Shown in pieces: positions 34,352 through 45,000 of a stretch of 64,000 nt of DNA; position 1 is the stretch's first letter, and each line of letters opens with the position of its first letter. Source of the stretch: an uncultured Porphyromonadaceae bacterium (GTDB taxonomy: Bacteria; Bacteroidota; Bacteroidia; Bacteroidales; Muribaculaceae). The translations under genes and the position numbers were made by a program. The stretch covers positions 1 to 64,000 of the forward strand of contig CABUPJ010000003.1 of the NCBI GenBank assembly GCA_902493335.1. The letters run 5' to 3'. The notes beneath the pieces are model-generated. The model was not told the origin of the DNA. It worked only from the letters and a program-made list of their open reading frames with translations, and did no database searches.

Positions 34352-36910
34352 TCAGATCCAGCGGGTATAAGCGAAGTCCTGACGGTGGGGCAGGTTGGGG
34401 TTTGAGGGGTACATTCTGAAACCATAGTGGAAGACACCGGGGTCTTTCATCGTGGTGCTGAGCTCATAGGTGAGGACATTGCCCTCTTCCTTGACAACCT
34501 TGAACTGCTCTGTGCCGGCGAAGTGGTCGACGCCGTTTTCAAAGCGGTGGGCGACAAGCTCGATGCAGAGATCGCGGCCGAGACCGTTTGTGTCGACGAT
34601 GATCTCGAAACGTACTTTCTGACCGGTGATCACATTTGACATCTCACCGCTGTGACGGATGTCGAAGACCTTGATGCCGTCCCAGGCCGCGCTGACTTTT
34701 TCTTTCCAGGCAACGATTTCCTTAGCGAGAGCGAAGTGGTTGGCGACGAGTTTGTTCGAGCGCTTCGACTCGGGTTCATAGAAGCGGGTGATATAGTCGT
34801 CAATCATGCGCTTCATTGTGAAGTGGGGGGCGATGTCGCCGATCGAACCCTTGATATACTGAATCCACTCGGGCGAGTAGCCGGCTGAATTCTTCTTGAA
34901 GTAGAGCGGAATGATTTCGTTTTCGAGCATCGAGTAGATTGTCGCTGCATCGAGTTTATCCTGCTGTGCCTGGTCGGTGAATGTGCGTTTGTCGGTGAGG
35001 GCCCAGCCGGCTTTCTCGTTGAAGCGGTAGCCTTCATACCACCAGCCGTCGAGAACCGAGAAGTTGAGCACGCCGTTCATTTCGGCTTTCTCGCCTGAAG
35101 TACCCGAAGCCTCGAGGGGTCGGGTCGGTGTGTTGAGCCAGATGTCGACACCTGTGACGAGGCGTTTGGCGACAATCATGTTGTAGTCTTCAAGGAAGAT
35201 AATCTTACCGAGGAACTGGGGCATGCGCGAAATCTCGATTATGCGTTTGATGAGACCCTGACCTGCGCCGTCGGCGGGGTGAGCTTTGCCCGAGAAGATA
35301 AACTGTACGGGGAACTGCTCGTTGTTGACGATCTTGGCGAGACGCTCGAGGTCGGTGAAGAGCAGATGGGCGCGCTTGTATGTGGCGAAGCGGCGGGCGA
35401 AACCGATGATGAGGGCGTTGGGGTTGATTTTGTCGACAATTTTCATTACGGCCGAAGGATCGCCCTGGTTGGCAAGCCATTTGGCCTTGAAGTCGCGTTT
35501 GACGAAGTTGATGAATTTGTTTTTCAGTGTGCAGCGCATGCGCCAGATTTCTTCGTCGGGAACGCTGAAGATGCCGTGCCAGTTTTCGGGATTGCTCTGG
35601 TCTTCGAATACTTTTTCACCGAGTTTCTCGAGATAGAATTCTTTCCATTCGCTTGCGGCCCAGGTTGGCATGTGGACACCGTTGGTCACATAGCCTACGT
35701 GGCTCTCTTCCCATGAATAGCCTTTCCAGATGCCCGCGAACATTTTCTTTGAAACCTCGCCGTGGAGCCAGCTGACGCCGTTGGCTTCCTGGCAGGTGTT
35801 GAGGGCGAAGACGCTCATCGAGAAGCGTTCGTTGGTGTTGGGATTCTCGCGGCCCATGTTCATGAGGTCATTCCACGAGATGCCGAGTTTTGCGGGATAT
35901 TCACCCATATATTTGCCGAAGAGGCCTTCGTCGAAATAGTCGTGGCCGGCGGGCACGGGAGTGTGGACGGTGTAAAGCGACGAAGCGCGTACAATCTCGA
36001 GTGCCGTGTTGAAGTCGAGGCCGTCTTCGTTGATATAGTCGACGAGGCGCTGGAGGTTGAGCAGAGCTGCGTGTCCTTCGTTGCAGTGGTAGAGCTGGTG
36101 TTTGATGCCGAGCTTCTTGAGCATGAGCACACCGCCGATGCCGAGGAGGTATTCCTGTTTGATGCGGTTCTCCCAGTCGCCGCCATAGAGCTGGTGGGTG
36201 ATCGAGCGGTCAAACTCGCTGTTCATGTCGAAGTCGGTGTCGAGCAGATAGAGTTTCATGCGGCCGACGTTGACACGCCAGATATGGCTGTAGATGATAC
36301 GGCCGGGGTAGGGAACCTCGAGTATCATGGGCTGGCCGTTTTTGTCGAGCACCTGTTCGATGGGCAGCTGGTTGAAGTTCTGAGGCTCGTAGTTGGCGAT
36401 CTGCTGACCGTCGACGCTGAGAGTCTGTGTGAAATAACCGTAACGGTAGAGGAAGCCGACAGCGGTCATGTCGACACAGCTGTCAGAAGCTTCTTTGATA
36501 TAGTCGCCCGCGAGGACACCCAGACCGCCAGAGTATATCTTGAGGCAGTTGCAGAGGCCGTATTCCATCGAGAAATAAGAGACCGAGGGAATGTCTTTGC
36601 GCATGGGCTTCTTCATATATTCTTTAAAGTCGGCGTAGACTGCGGCTATGCGCTGCATCATGCCTTCGTCGGCTATAATTTCTTTAATACGGTCGAAGCT
36701 GAGCTGCTGGAGAAGCATCACAGGGTTTTCGCCGGTTGCGCGCCATAGATCGGGATTAAGATCGCGGAATAGCGATTTGCCTTCGCTGTTCCAGACCCAC
36801 CATAGATTTTTCGCAAGTTCGTCGAGAGGTTTGAGCTGTGAGGGAAGCTCTGATTTTACTGTTACGTCTCGCCAGATTGGTGCGTTGGTATTACTTACCG
36901 GAAGTTTCAT
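34352..36910 (-). CDS. glgP: Alpha-glucan (glycogen) phosphorylase, GT35
   Basis: 852 residues, the DUF3417-containing form common in bacteria. It begins with a helical cap (LKPLDELAKNLWWVWN), has the active-site region YSGGLGVLAGDYIKEASD, and the pyridoxal-phosphate site EASGTSGEKAEMNG with the Schiff-base lysine. It releases glucose-1-phosphate from glycogen in the cytosol. It lies 42 bp after glgA on the same strand, so synthesis and breakdown of the polymer are encoded together. Confidence 0.94.
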   Translation of the reverse strand: MKLPVSNTNAPIWRDVTVKSELPSQLKPLDELAKNLWWVWNSEGKSLFRDLNPDLWRATGENPVMLLQQLSFDRIKEIIADEGMMQRIAAVYADFKEYMKKPMRKDIPSVSYFSMEYGLCNCLKIYSGGLGVLAGDYIKEASDSCVDMTAVGFLYRYGYFTQTLSVDGQQIANYEPQNFNQLPIEQVLDKNGQPMILEVPYPGRIIYSHIWRVNVGRMKLYLLDTDFDMNSEFDRSITHQLYGGDWENRIKQEYLLGIGGVLMLKKLGIKHQLYHCNEGHAALLNLQRLVDYINEDGLDFNTALEIVRASSLYTVHTPVPAGHDYFDEGLFGKYMGEYPAKLGISWNDLMNMGRENPNTNERFSMSVFALNTCQEANGVSWLHGEVSKKMFAGIWKGYSWEESHVGYVTNGVHMPTWAASEWKEFYLEKLGEKVFEDQSNPENWHGIFSVPDEEIWRMRCTLKNKFINFVKRDFKAKWLANQGDPSAVMKIVDKINPNALIIGFARRFATYKRAHLLFTDLERLAKIVNNEQFPVQFIFSGKAHPADGAGQGLIKRIIEISRMPQFLGKIIFLEDYNMIVAKRLVTGVDIWLNTPTRPLEASGTSGEKAEMNGVLNFSVLDGWWYEGYRFNEKAGWALTDKRTFTDQAQQDKLDAATIYSMLENEIIPLYFKKNSAGYSPEWIQYIKGSIGDIAPHFTMKRMIDDYITRFYEPESKRSNKLVANHFALAKEIVAWKEKVSAAWDGIKVFDIRHSGEMSNVITGQKVRFEIIVDTNGLGRDLCIELVAHRFENGVDHFAGTEQFKVVKEEGNVLTYELSTTMKDPGVFHYGFRMYPSNPNLPHRQDFAYTRWI

Positions 36911-36952
36911 AAACTTGATATTTATTTGGTTTTAATAATTGTCGTATAATCT

Positions 36953-38626
36953 CTATTTACTGTTACGTTTTTCTGCGTTAATTGTTGCGGTTTCAAACGC
37001 TTTCTGGTAAAAAAATATGAAATTAGACCATGCGGCCTCGGCTGCGGTGGCTCTGGCCGCGAGGGATATCTCGGTTAAGGTCTGTGCCGGAGCGTTTACA
37101 AGATATTTTATGTCGCCGGCGATACTCGAGCATACCTGGTCGTAATTGCTGTCTGTACGTTCGACGACGGCTACGCCCGATTTGTCGAAGCCGTTGCCGA
37201 GGGTCGACATCACCCATTGGCCGAAACCTGACAGCGATGTGGTCACCGTCGGCACGCCGAATGCGACGCTTTCGAGCGGCGTGTAGCCCCATGGCTCGTA
37301 ATATGAGGCGAAGACAGTGGCGTCGAAGCCGGGAATGAGCTGATAGTATGTCATGTCGAATATGCCGTCGGAACCATTGAGATAGCAGGGCACATAAATG
37401 ACGCTCACGCGCGAGTTTTTGTCGTTGGTGAAGCCTATCTGATGGATGCGGCTGATGATGGCGTCGCTGTCATAGTTGTGGAGAGTATGGGTGATGACAG
37501 GGTCGGGAAGCCGGTTTTCGGCATTGTTGAGCCCGAGGGTGAGGGCAAGGTCGGGACGGGCTTTGTCGACCCAGGCGGGAACCATGACAAATGCAAGAAC
37601 CTTGCGTGTCGGGTCGAGATCGCCGAGACGGGCCACGGAGTCGAGATAGACGTCAAGGCCTTTGTTGCGGTATTCGCATCGTCCTGAGGTTGCGACAATG
37701 AATGTGTCGCTGTCGTAACAGTTGCCTGTGAGGGCTTCGGCGACCTCCAGCATGCGTTTGCGAGCGGCTTTTCGCGCTGCGGCGAATCGGGTCTTGGCAG
37801 GCACGAAACCGTCTTCGAAGCCGTTGAGAGTCACGACGTCGGGACGGCGGCCGAGGAGCTGTTCGCACTCGCGGGCTGTGACGTCGCTGACCGTAGTGAA
37901 GCAGTCGGCCTGCTGCGCGGCGGCTTTTTCGAGCGAGTGTTTCGATTCCATGTTGAGCTCGTGTGCCATCTGGTCACCGTTGTATGCGCTCAGATAGTCA
38001 TAGAGAGGTTTGCCGTTGCCGCAGATGCTGCGGCCGATGCTTGTCGCATGGGTGGTGAAGATAGTGGCGACTTCGGGCTTTTTGTGCTTGATATAAAGAA
38101 GCCCCATGCCGGTTGTCCATTCGTCGTAGTGGGCGATGAATTTTGCGTCGGCCGGGGTTGTCTTCTGTGCCTGAAAGAATGAAACGAGGCTTTCGGCCAC
38201 GATGCCGGCTGCATGAGAGAACGCGCATGCCTCGTCATAATCGCCGTATGCGTGAAGCGAGTCGACGCCATAGAGACGCCACATCTCGCCGTAGAAACTG
38301 TCTTTGACGGCATACATGCCGTCAAATTTCACCAGCACGACAATCGGTTTTCCGGGAATATCCCAGCGGCCGACGCGTATATCTACGCCTTCGGGCAGGT
38401 TTGCGTCAAGCACCCATTTCTTTAAAAGAGTTTTTGATTCAATAAAATATGGAGAGGGATTCTCGGCGCTCCAAACGTCGGGACCGATAAAAATTGTCCG
38501 GTCTTTGTATAATTTTTGAAGAGTTGCGGCTTTGGTCGAGAGTACGGTATAAATACCGCCGATTTTATTACATACTTCCCAGCTCGTTTCCAAAATTAGA
38601 GCCGGATTCAGATTGTTATTGTCCAT
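36953..38626 (-). CDS. Glycogen synthase, GT3 (eukaryotic-type)
   Basis: 557 residues. The fingerprint is that of GT3, not the bacterial GT5 GlgA: LETSWEVCNKIGGIYTVLSTKA at the start, FTTHATSIGRSICG, and YYEPWGYTPLES near the C-terminus. GT3 enzymes extend glycogen, typically from UDP-glucose, and Bacteroidota use this form. It lacks the regulatory C-terminal phosphorylation tail of animal and yeast enzymes. First gene of the glycogen pair; its promoter is embedded in the end of the FadL gene. Confidence 0.92.
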   Translation of the reverse strand: MDNNNLNPALILETSWEVCNKIGGIYTVLSTKAATLQKLYKDRTIFIGPDVWSAENPSPYFIESKTLLKKWVLDANLPEGVDIRVGRWDIPGKPIVVLVKFDGMYAVKDSFYGEMWRLYGVDSLHAYGDYDEACAFSHAAGIVAESLVSFFQAQKTTPADAKFIAHYDEWTTGMGLLYIKHKKPEVATIFTTHATSIGRSICGNGKPLYDYLSAYNGDQMAHELNMESKHSLEKAAAQQADCFTTVSDVTARECEQLLGRRPDVVTLNGFEDGFVPAKTRFAAARKAARKRMLEVAEALTGNCYDSDTFIVATSGRCEYRNKGLDVYLDSVARLGDLDPTRKVLAFVMVPAWVDKARPDLALTLGLNNAENRLPDPVITHTLHNYDSDAIISRIHQIGFTNDKNSRVSVIYVPCYLNGSDGIFDMTYYQLIPGFDATVFASYYEPWGYTPLESVAFGVPTVTTSLSGFGQWVMSTLGNGFDKSGVAVVERTDSNYDQVCSSIAGDIKYLVNAPAQTLTEISLAARATAAEAAWSNFIFFYQKAFETATINAEKRNSK

Positions 38627-38656
38627 AAAATTGTAGTCTCGTCTTTTTCAAGGCCA

Positions 38657-38687
38657 CAAAGGTAGTTATTTTTTTTCTAATATGCAA
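38657..38687 (-). promoter_or_regulatory. Promoter for the glycogen operon
   Basis: On the minus strand TTG (38687-38685), 20 bp, then TACCTTTG (38664-38657). It abuts the FadL stop codon at 38688. Confidence 0.65.
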
Positions 38688-40004
38688 TTAGAAATGAAAT
38701 GACAGACCGATAGAAGGGTTCCAGGCATGAACTTTATAGTCTGCCTCGAAGGTTGCGGTTTTACCAAGAAGCAGGTCGTCATAGCTTATCGACGCATTGT
38801 TCTCGCCGAGTCCGGCTACATAGAGAAGCGACGCGTCAATTGAGAAATTTTTAACCGGACTGAACGACAGACCGACCGACGGTTCGATTTTGGTCATGCC
38901 GGGCGTTTCGGGATTATAGTGCTTTTTGTTGACCGGTGTTGTGTCTATCATCATGCCGGCGCGGAGGTCGAGACGGTCTGTGACGCTATACTGCGCACCG
39001 AGGTGATATGTCATCGAATTGCGGTAGTTCTTTGTCAGATGCTGATCATAAGGCTCGAGTTTTTCGCTGAGAAAATCGATTGAAAGTTCTTTGTAGGCTT
39101 TCCAGCCGGTCAGCTGGAAATCGGCGGCAAGAAGCCATCTGTCAGTGGGTTTGAAGCTTACTCCGATATTATATACGGCAGCGCATGGCATCGAGGCCTC
39201 GAAGTTTGCCTTGTCGAGTATGTCGAGACGTTCCTGAAGGATGGAACGTGTGAAATCGCTGGCATATGACAAGGTCGCCACGCCGCGTTTGACTTTCATG
39301 TTCATTTTGCTTCTGAACGAAGCGCCGACGGTCCAGCGCGAGTTTATATCCCACATGATGCCGGCATTGACACCTACTGTCGTGGCGGCTTTGCCGTTGA
39401 GGTTGATTGATGCCGGTGTGTCGTCTGATTGTCCCGGTATGCCCATTGCGCCGAGGACGGCATTGAAACTCGATGCGGATACGAGACCTTTGTCGAGGTT
39501 GACGTTACCCCATGTCACCATGACACCGGCGCCTATAGCGAGATTTTTTATCGGTCGCCACGCCAGTGTCGGCTGCAGAGTGTATGCAGCGAGATTTACT
39601 TTCTGGTTGAGGACTGCCCCGGGCCAGCTTACTCCCCAGTTTATGCCGCTCCCGTAAGGTGTGTAGAAACTTACGCCTACCTTGAAGTTGTCGTAGACCG
39701 ACATGGCAAGATTGATGCTCATCGGGGTTGACGGAGTGTTGTCGGTCTCAAATTTGCCTTCGGAACATGTGGCTGTCGCTTTTGCGAAAATGCCGGTGAC
39801 CGATGCCTGTGCGTCTATGATGTCGTTGATATATGCGATGCCTGCCGGATTGAAAATCATGCTTTCGGCTCCGAGTTTGATGGCTGTGCCCGTATGCCCC
39901 ATGCCGTTCTGTCGGGCGCTGAGTGTGTTTACCTGATAGCCTTCTGCCGATGCTGTTAAAACTGCGCTTGAAATGGCCGCCGCCATAATGAGTCTTTTAA
40001 TCAT
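38688..40004 (-). CDS. OmpP1/FadL family outer-membrane transporter
   Basis: 438 residues; signal peptide ending LTASA (about residue 20), then the FadL N-terminal hatch (EGYQVNTLSARQNGMGHTGTAIKLGAESMIFNPAGIA) and a 14-strand barrel pattern ending in SIGLSFHF with the terminal Phe. The family moves long-chain fatty acids or other hydrophobic compounds across the outer membrane; the substrate here is unknown. Single-gene unit with its own promoter. Confidence 0.92.
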   Translation of the reverse strand: MIKRLIMAAAISSAVLTASAEGYQVNTLSARQNGMGHTGTAIKLGAESMIFNPAGIAYINDIIDAQASVTGIFAKATATCSEGKFETDNTPSTPMSINLAMSVYDNFKVGVSFYTPYGSGINWGVSWPGAVLNQKVNLAAYTLQPTLAWRPIKNLAIGAGVMVTWGNVNLDKGLVSASSFNAVLGAMGIPGQSDDTPASINLNGKAATTVGVNAGIMWDINSRWTVGASFRSKMNMKVKRGVATLSYASDFTRSILQERLDILDKANFEASMPCAAVYNIGVSFKPTDRWLLAADFQLTGWKAYKELSIDFLSEKLEPYDQHLTKNYRNSMTYHLGAQYSVTDRLDLRAGMMIDTTPVNKKHYNPETPGMTKIEPSVGLSFSPVKNFSIDASLLYVAGLGENNASISYDDLLLGKTATFEADYKVHAWNPSIGLSFHF

Positions 40005-40069
40005 GTTCTATGCGTGTTATGTCGGGATGCGGGAGGGGTGTGTCCCCATCGCAGACGTTAATCAGGGCG

Positions 40070-40101
40070 CAAAGTTAAGAAAAAACATCGATAAAGGCAA
40101 A
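40070..40101 (-). promoter_or_regulatory. Promoter for the FadL-like gene
   Basis: On the minus strand TTTG (40101-40098), 20 bp, then TAACTTTG (40077-40070) followed by C: a perfect consensus. Leader about 60 bases. Confidence 0.8.
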
Positions 40102-40160
40102 TTTGAACACTTTTGGCGAATTTTGGATAATGAATTGGGGCGATGAATTTCTGGGCGTAT

Positions 40161-40202
40161 TTAAAGTAAAAGCGGTGATACACCGTGAGATGTATCACCG
40201 CT
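40161..40202 (-). terminator. Terminator after the phosphoesterase/propeller gene
   Basis: A perfect 12-bp stem (40171-40182 with 40191-40202) with an 8-base loop is followed on the minus strand by TTTACTTTAAAT, 22 bp past the stop. Confidence 0.85.
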
Positions 40203-40223
40203 GTAGGGAGACATAAATCAGTA

Positions 40224-42047
40224 TCAGTTGCGACCGATACGGTAAATAGTGCCTTCGATGAGAGAAACATAGACGTCGCCCGTCGTGGGGTCGATGTCTA
40301 TGCCGTTTATCTCGCTTACGCCCAGAGGCAGACTCCAGAGCACTTTTGGGGCCGTCGGGTCAACGGCAGTGACGATGCCGCGACGTGAACCGGCATAGAC
40401 AACGCCGTCGCGTTCTGCGACGATACAGGGAGCATGGTCATAGCCGATGCCCATGTCGACAGTCCACAGTTCTTTGAAATCAGGCGTGGTGGCGTCGACG
40501 GCCACGAGTTCGCCGTCCATCGTCTTGGCATAGACGCGACTGAAATCTTCGCTGTGTCCGAGACTTTCACGATATTTGTGGGAGTTGTCGCGCCACAGCT
40601 GTCTGCCGCTTTTGCGGTCGATGGCGGTCATATAGCGGTCGGGGGCGACGACAATGACTTTGTCGTCTGTGACGACGGGCACGACATTGCCAGGGCCGAG
40701 CATGTTGGCGCTTTTACCGTTGTTCCATACCCACTTCAGTTTGCCGGTCTTGAGATCGAGATTGCGCAGATTTGTGTCCCACGCGCCGAAGATTACTTCG
40801 CCATTGTCAATGACAGGCGCGGCCTGGCAGTAGTTGAAGAGCGAGTCATAGACCCATATCTGTTTGCCGTTTTTGGGATTTCGGCGTTCGATGCGCTTGT
40901 ATCCGCCCTGGATATACGAGCCGTCGGCGACAAGGCCGTCGGCGACATAAGGACCTTCTGACGACGGATATTTCTTGACGGTATTGCCAGAAGCGGCGTC
41001 GACGATTATGATGCCGTCGCATGCGGGAACGGCGATTTTACCGCCTGAGAGCACGACCGGACGGGCGAAGAGCGATGCGCCGGTAGCCACATTCCATTTC
41101 TGCTTTCTGCTTTTTTTGTCGACGGCTTTGGCCGCGCCGAGCGAGTTGCCGAAATAGACGTTGTTGCCGTCGATGCCGAGGCGTGTGAATATTGACGCGC
41201 TGTCTGTCCAGATTTTTTCAATAGTGAAACCTTCGGGCTGTATCAGTTCGACGGCTTCGGTATCCTTGAGGGGTTTGATTTCGGGTTTGACAGCCCATGC
41301 GAATTTGGCTTTCGGCTGTTTGCCGATTTCCTTGTTGTAGATGTGCACCCAGTCGCCGTCAATGTCCATTATGGTGTAGCCGTAGTCGCCTTTGCGCATG
41401 TCGAGCGCGCGCACCATAGCTGCGTCTATGTCACCTCCCTTATATTGCTGCCAGGTGTGGTAGTGGCCGTTTATGTGGGCTATGACGGGGTATTTCTCGA
41501 GCACTTTCACGTAGTCGCGCCAGTTGTCGAGGTCGGGATTGATGGGATAGTGGTTGAATGACACTACCTTTTTGCCGGGTCTGACGCGCTCGTCGAGCGT
41601 GGCCTTGAGCCAATGGAGGTCTTCCTGCTTGATGTGACCGTCGCCCATCTTCATAAACGGTCCGCAGTTGATACCGACGACGACAAGCGAGTCGACTTCG
41701 GTGATGAAACGGTCGTTGCCCCAGAGGTCGACAAAGGTCTTGGTGGCGCTTTGGCTCCAGTTGTTCTCATGATTGCCCGGCAGGATGTAGAGCGGATGTC
41801 TTATGCCGTCGAGAATAGCCTTGACGTTTTTAAGCTGTTCGTCCGAGCCCTCGTTGGTGAGGTCTCCGTCGACGACTACCAGATCGTATTTGCCGTCATT
41901 GATTTCACTGACGGCGACGCGTAGCATCGAGTCGCATGCGTTGCCCGGAGTGACATGTATGTCGCTGAGAATGGCAAAGCGCTGTCCCGACACATTCACG
42001 GCCCCGCCAAGGAGCAGGGCCGTGAGGATAAGATTGTTGAATTTCAT
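40224..42047 (-). CDS. Exported metallophosphoesterase fused to PQQ-like beta-propeller
   Basis: 607 residues; signal peptide cleaved near VSGQ (about 22). The N-terminal calcineurin-like domain (about 24-235) has all metal-site motifs: LSDIH, VDGDLTNE, PGNHENN, FNHYP and NGHYHTW. From about 280 to the end follow PQQ/WD-type blades (repeats of the kind AVDKKSRKQKWNV, NLDLKTGKLKWVW, AIDRKSGRQLWRD, AVDPTAPKVLW). The combination suggests a phosphodiesterase or nucleotidase with a substrate- or partner-binding propeller; substrate unknown. Its ATG shares one base with the stop of the upstream GHL10 gene (TAATG), so the two are coupled. Confidence 0.87.
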   Translation of the reverse strand: MKFNNLILTALLLGGAVNVSGQRFAILSDIHVTPGNACDSMLRVAVSEINDGKYDLVVVDGDLTNEGSDEQLKNVKAILDGIRHPLYILPGNHENNWSQSATKTFVDLWGNDRFITEVDSLVVVGINCGPFMKMGDGHIKQEDLHWLKATLDERVRPGKKVVSFNHYPINPDLDNWRDYVKVLEKYPVIAHINGHYHTWQQYKGGDIDAAMVRALDMRKGDYGYTIMDIDGDWVHIYNKEIGKQPKAKFAWAVKPEIKPLKDTEAVELIQPEGFTIEKIWTDSASIFTRLGIDGNNVYFGNSLGAAKAVDKKSRKQKWNVATGASLFARPVVLSGGKIAVPACDGIIIVDAASGNTVKKYPSSEGPYVADGLVADGSYIQGGYKRIERRNPKNGKQIWVYDSLFNYCQAAPVIDNGEVIFGAWDTNLRNLDLKTGKLKWVWNNGKSANMLGPGNVVPVVTDDKVIVVAPDRYMTAIDRKSGRQLWRDNSHKYRESLGHSEDFSRVYAKTMDGELVAVDATTPDFKELWTVDMGIGYDHAPCIVAERDGVVYAGSRRGIVTAVDPTAPKVLWSLPLGVSEINGIDIDPTTGDVYVSLIEGTIYRIGRN

Positions 42048-45000
42048 TATTTTACGATGACTAATTTTGATTTTCCGTCGGCGTTGACAATATAGCTGCC
42101 GGGGGTGGGTATTTCGATGATGTCACAGTCATTTGCCGTGGCGACGACAGCACCTGTCAGGTTATAGACATAGATGTTTTCGGCAACATCGCTGAGATAG
42201 ACCGTACGTCCCGATACTCGCAGTTCAAGAACGCGGTCACCGGCGGTTTCAATTTCTGTCACACCCGAGATGCCGCGGTCGACGAGACGGTAGGCCGCCA
42301 GACCATTGCCGGGGCTGTAAGTATAGATGTGGGCTGTGTTCTCAGACATGACGACTGCGTCGACAGGTGTCGAGCATGTGCCCGAACGCACATCACCGAG
42401 GCCGTTGGCCGGGAAGAGCCACAGACGCTGCATGCCGGCGTAGTTTTTCTGTTTTATCTTGACCAGAGAGAATCGGGTGTCGTTGCTGTATGGGTCGCAG
42501 TTGTAGACGGCGTAGCTGGCTGTGCCGAGCTTGAAGGTGACAGCACCGTTGTCGTCAGTGCCTGATGGAGCAAGGTCGGGAACAACGGCAAATGATCCGA
42601 TGGTCGATTTTGTATTGTCGAAGCTGTACAGTGTCCAGGCCGTGGCGTGACCGTCGGCATAGAACTGGGTGTCGCTGATGGGGAATACACGCGGAGCTAT
42701 GCCGAATGTGGTGGATGTCGTGGGATAGAACTTGGTGAAGGTCTTCATTTCAGGCGTGGCTACGACACCGTCCGAGACTTTCCAGCGGATGACGTTGGCT
42801 GTCGATGCGACGGCACCGAATACTGTGAAATTGCCGCTGCGGACATCGCCGTAGACGCCGACATGGTCGATGCGGCCGGTAATATTGTCGTTGCCTGAGA
42901 GTGTGGCTACGTTAGTAAGAGAGCCATCGGTCAGATTGACGAGATGTAATTGAACCGGAGTCGATGCGATATTCAGAGACATGTTCGAGATCAGAATATT
43001 ACCTTCGCTGTCTTTGATGACGTCGTTGCAGGGGAGATAGCTGATTTTGCCCTCTTCGCCGAGCATGATGTCACGGATGTGTTCACCGGTCTCGGCGCTG
43101 TACTCTGAGAGGTAGATGTCGGCGGTGTTTGAGGCTGTCGAGCGGCCGCTGACATAGACGCTTGTCTTTGTAGCTGCGAGACCGCGCTGCAGCGAACCGT
43201 TTTCGGCGAAAGACATGTTGTTCCACGGTGAATGTGCCGAACGATACCAAAGGTTCTCGAATTCGAGTTTGTTGTTGGCTGAATACGAACTGTTGTCTGT
43301 CTTGATGTAGTATCCTTTTTCGTAAGAACCTATCGACAGATTCGTGACTGTGAACGAACGGACTTCGGATGCAGTTTCTTTATAGCGTTTGCCGCCGGTG
43401 ACGATTCTCCATTTGAATGTATCCTGACCGAGCACGGCAGTGCGTACGTCGATGGATGTCTGACCGGGTTCAAGCTGACGGCTGACAACCGGAGCTGAGA
43501 AATCACCCGACGCTTTGTCAATCTCGAGGCGCGATGCGATATCGTCACCGCTGATACTCCACTCGAATACGATGTCTGTATCTTCGATATCAGCCTTGTC
43601 GGCCGGTTTGCCAAGCTTGGCTGCGGGTGCGGCCTGACGGCTCGGCGAACGGAATGTCTCGGTCTCTGAGTATACGGCCAGTTTGCCCTCCTGCTGAGTT
43701 CTGACTCGCCAGTAACAAAGGGCGTTTTCTGCCAGTTCGTCGCAGTTCATGACAGCTTCGGTCGCCGTTGTGGTACTGTTCATGACGAGGTTTCTGAATT
43801 CGCTGTCGGTCGCGACCTGGACGGTGTATGTCGAACCGCTGATGGCGTTCCATTTCAGCGTTACGTCCCACGAAACCGTTGTGCCGCCTTTGGGCGAAAC
43901 GAGGGTCGTGGCTTCTGACTTGACTCCTGAATAGTTCGCGATCGAAGGCTCTGATTCAAAGCCATATCCGTCATATACGCAGACGGCATACCAGTGCCCC
44001 GAAGTCTTGTCTGACGGAAGTGTGAAGCTCGGGCTGTAAGTCACATCGACAAGGTAATCAGCATTGAAACCGTCGCCGTCGGCAGCTTGGGCTTCCTCAA
44101 CGTTGACAGCAGACGGAATGGCGTAGACTGTATATCTGATGATGGCTTTTTCGGCTGCCTTTGTGGCGGTCCATGTCAGTTTGCTGTCGCTGTATTTGAG
44201 ATCGGCGACGGCGGGATAGTTGACACGCTGTTTCCAGTCGACGACAGGAACAAGCGCCTTGCGTGTGTAGTTGTGTGCGCTGATATAGTCTCCGAGGCCT
44301 GTGCACTGTGGCCCGTTGATAGTCTTGGTATTATAGTAGATGACACCCGGTGTATTGCCGTCGGCATACTTACGTGTGAGGTCTATCTGCGCGCTGATTT
44401 CAGCCCAGCCGGTAGCGGGGTTGCCGTTTGAAAATTCAGCAGTTTCTACTTTATATGATGCGACACTCGTGTAGTTGTGACGGTTGTAGTGTTTTGCTAC
44501 TTCGCTCCACCATTTTACAAGGGGTTCGTAGGGAGCATAAGAATACGAGCGGGCCCAATAGATCTGTGGCGAGATGAAGTCGATAGTGCCGTCTTCGAGC
44601 CATTGCAACGGGTCTGAATAAATCTGGTCATACTGCCAGTCTGTCGCCTGTATGTTTGGCCTCTTAAGGCCTCTTCCTGCAGCCGAGATGTATGAAACTC
44701 CGGCCGGACCGATACCGAATCGCATGTCGGGACGTGTTTTCTGAATCTCGTCATAAAGTTCTTTGACAAATGTGTTGACATTGTGCCGGCGCCAGTCGTA
44801 GAGTGACATACCCGGTTTGAGATCTTTCCAGAGCTGGTAGTCGTCGGCATCTTCATCTTTTGTGCCATCCACGTAGCCGGGCATACCTCCGTCAGGATAG
44901 AAATAATCATCGAAGAGCATGCCGTCAATGTTATAGTTTGTGTAGATTTCCTTGATGACGTCGAGACAATGTTTGCGGGCTTCGGGTATACCGGGATTAA

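Noticed and set aside
34234..34437. 68-codon N-terminal extension of prfA
   Set aside because: It would overlap glgP, passes through a hairpin and a promoter box, and has no RF1 similarity.
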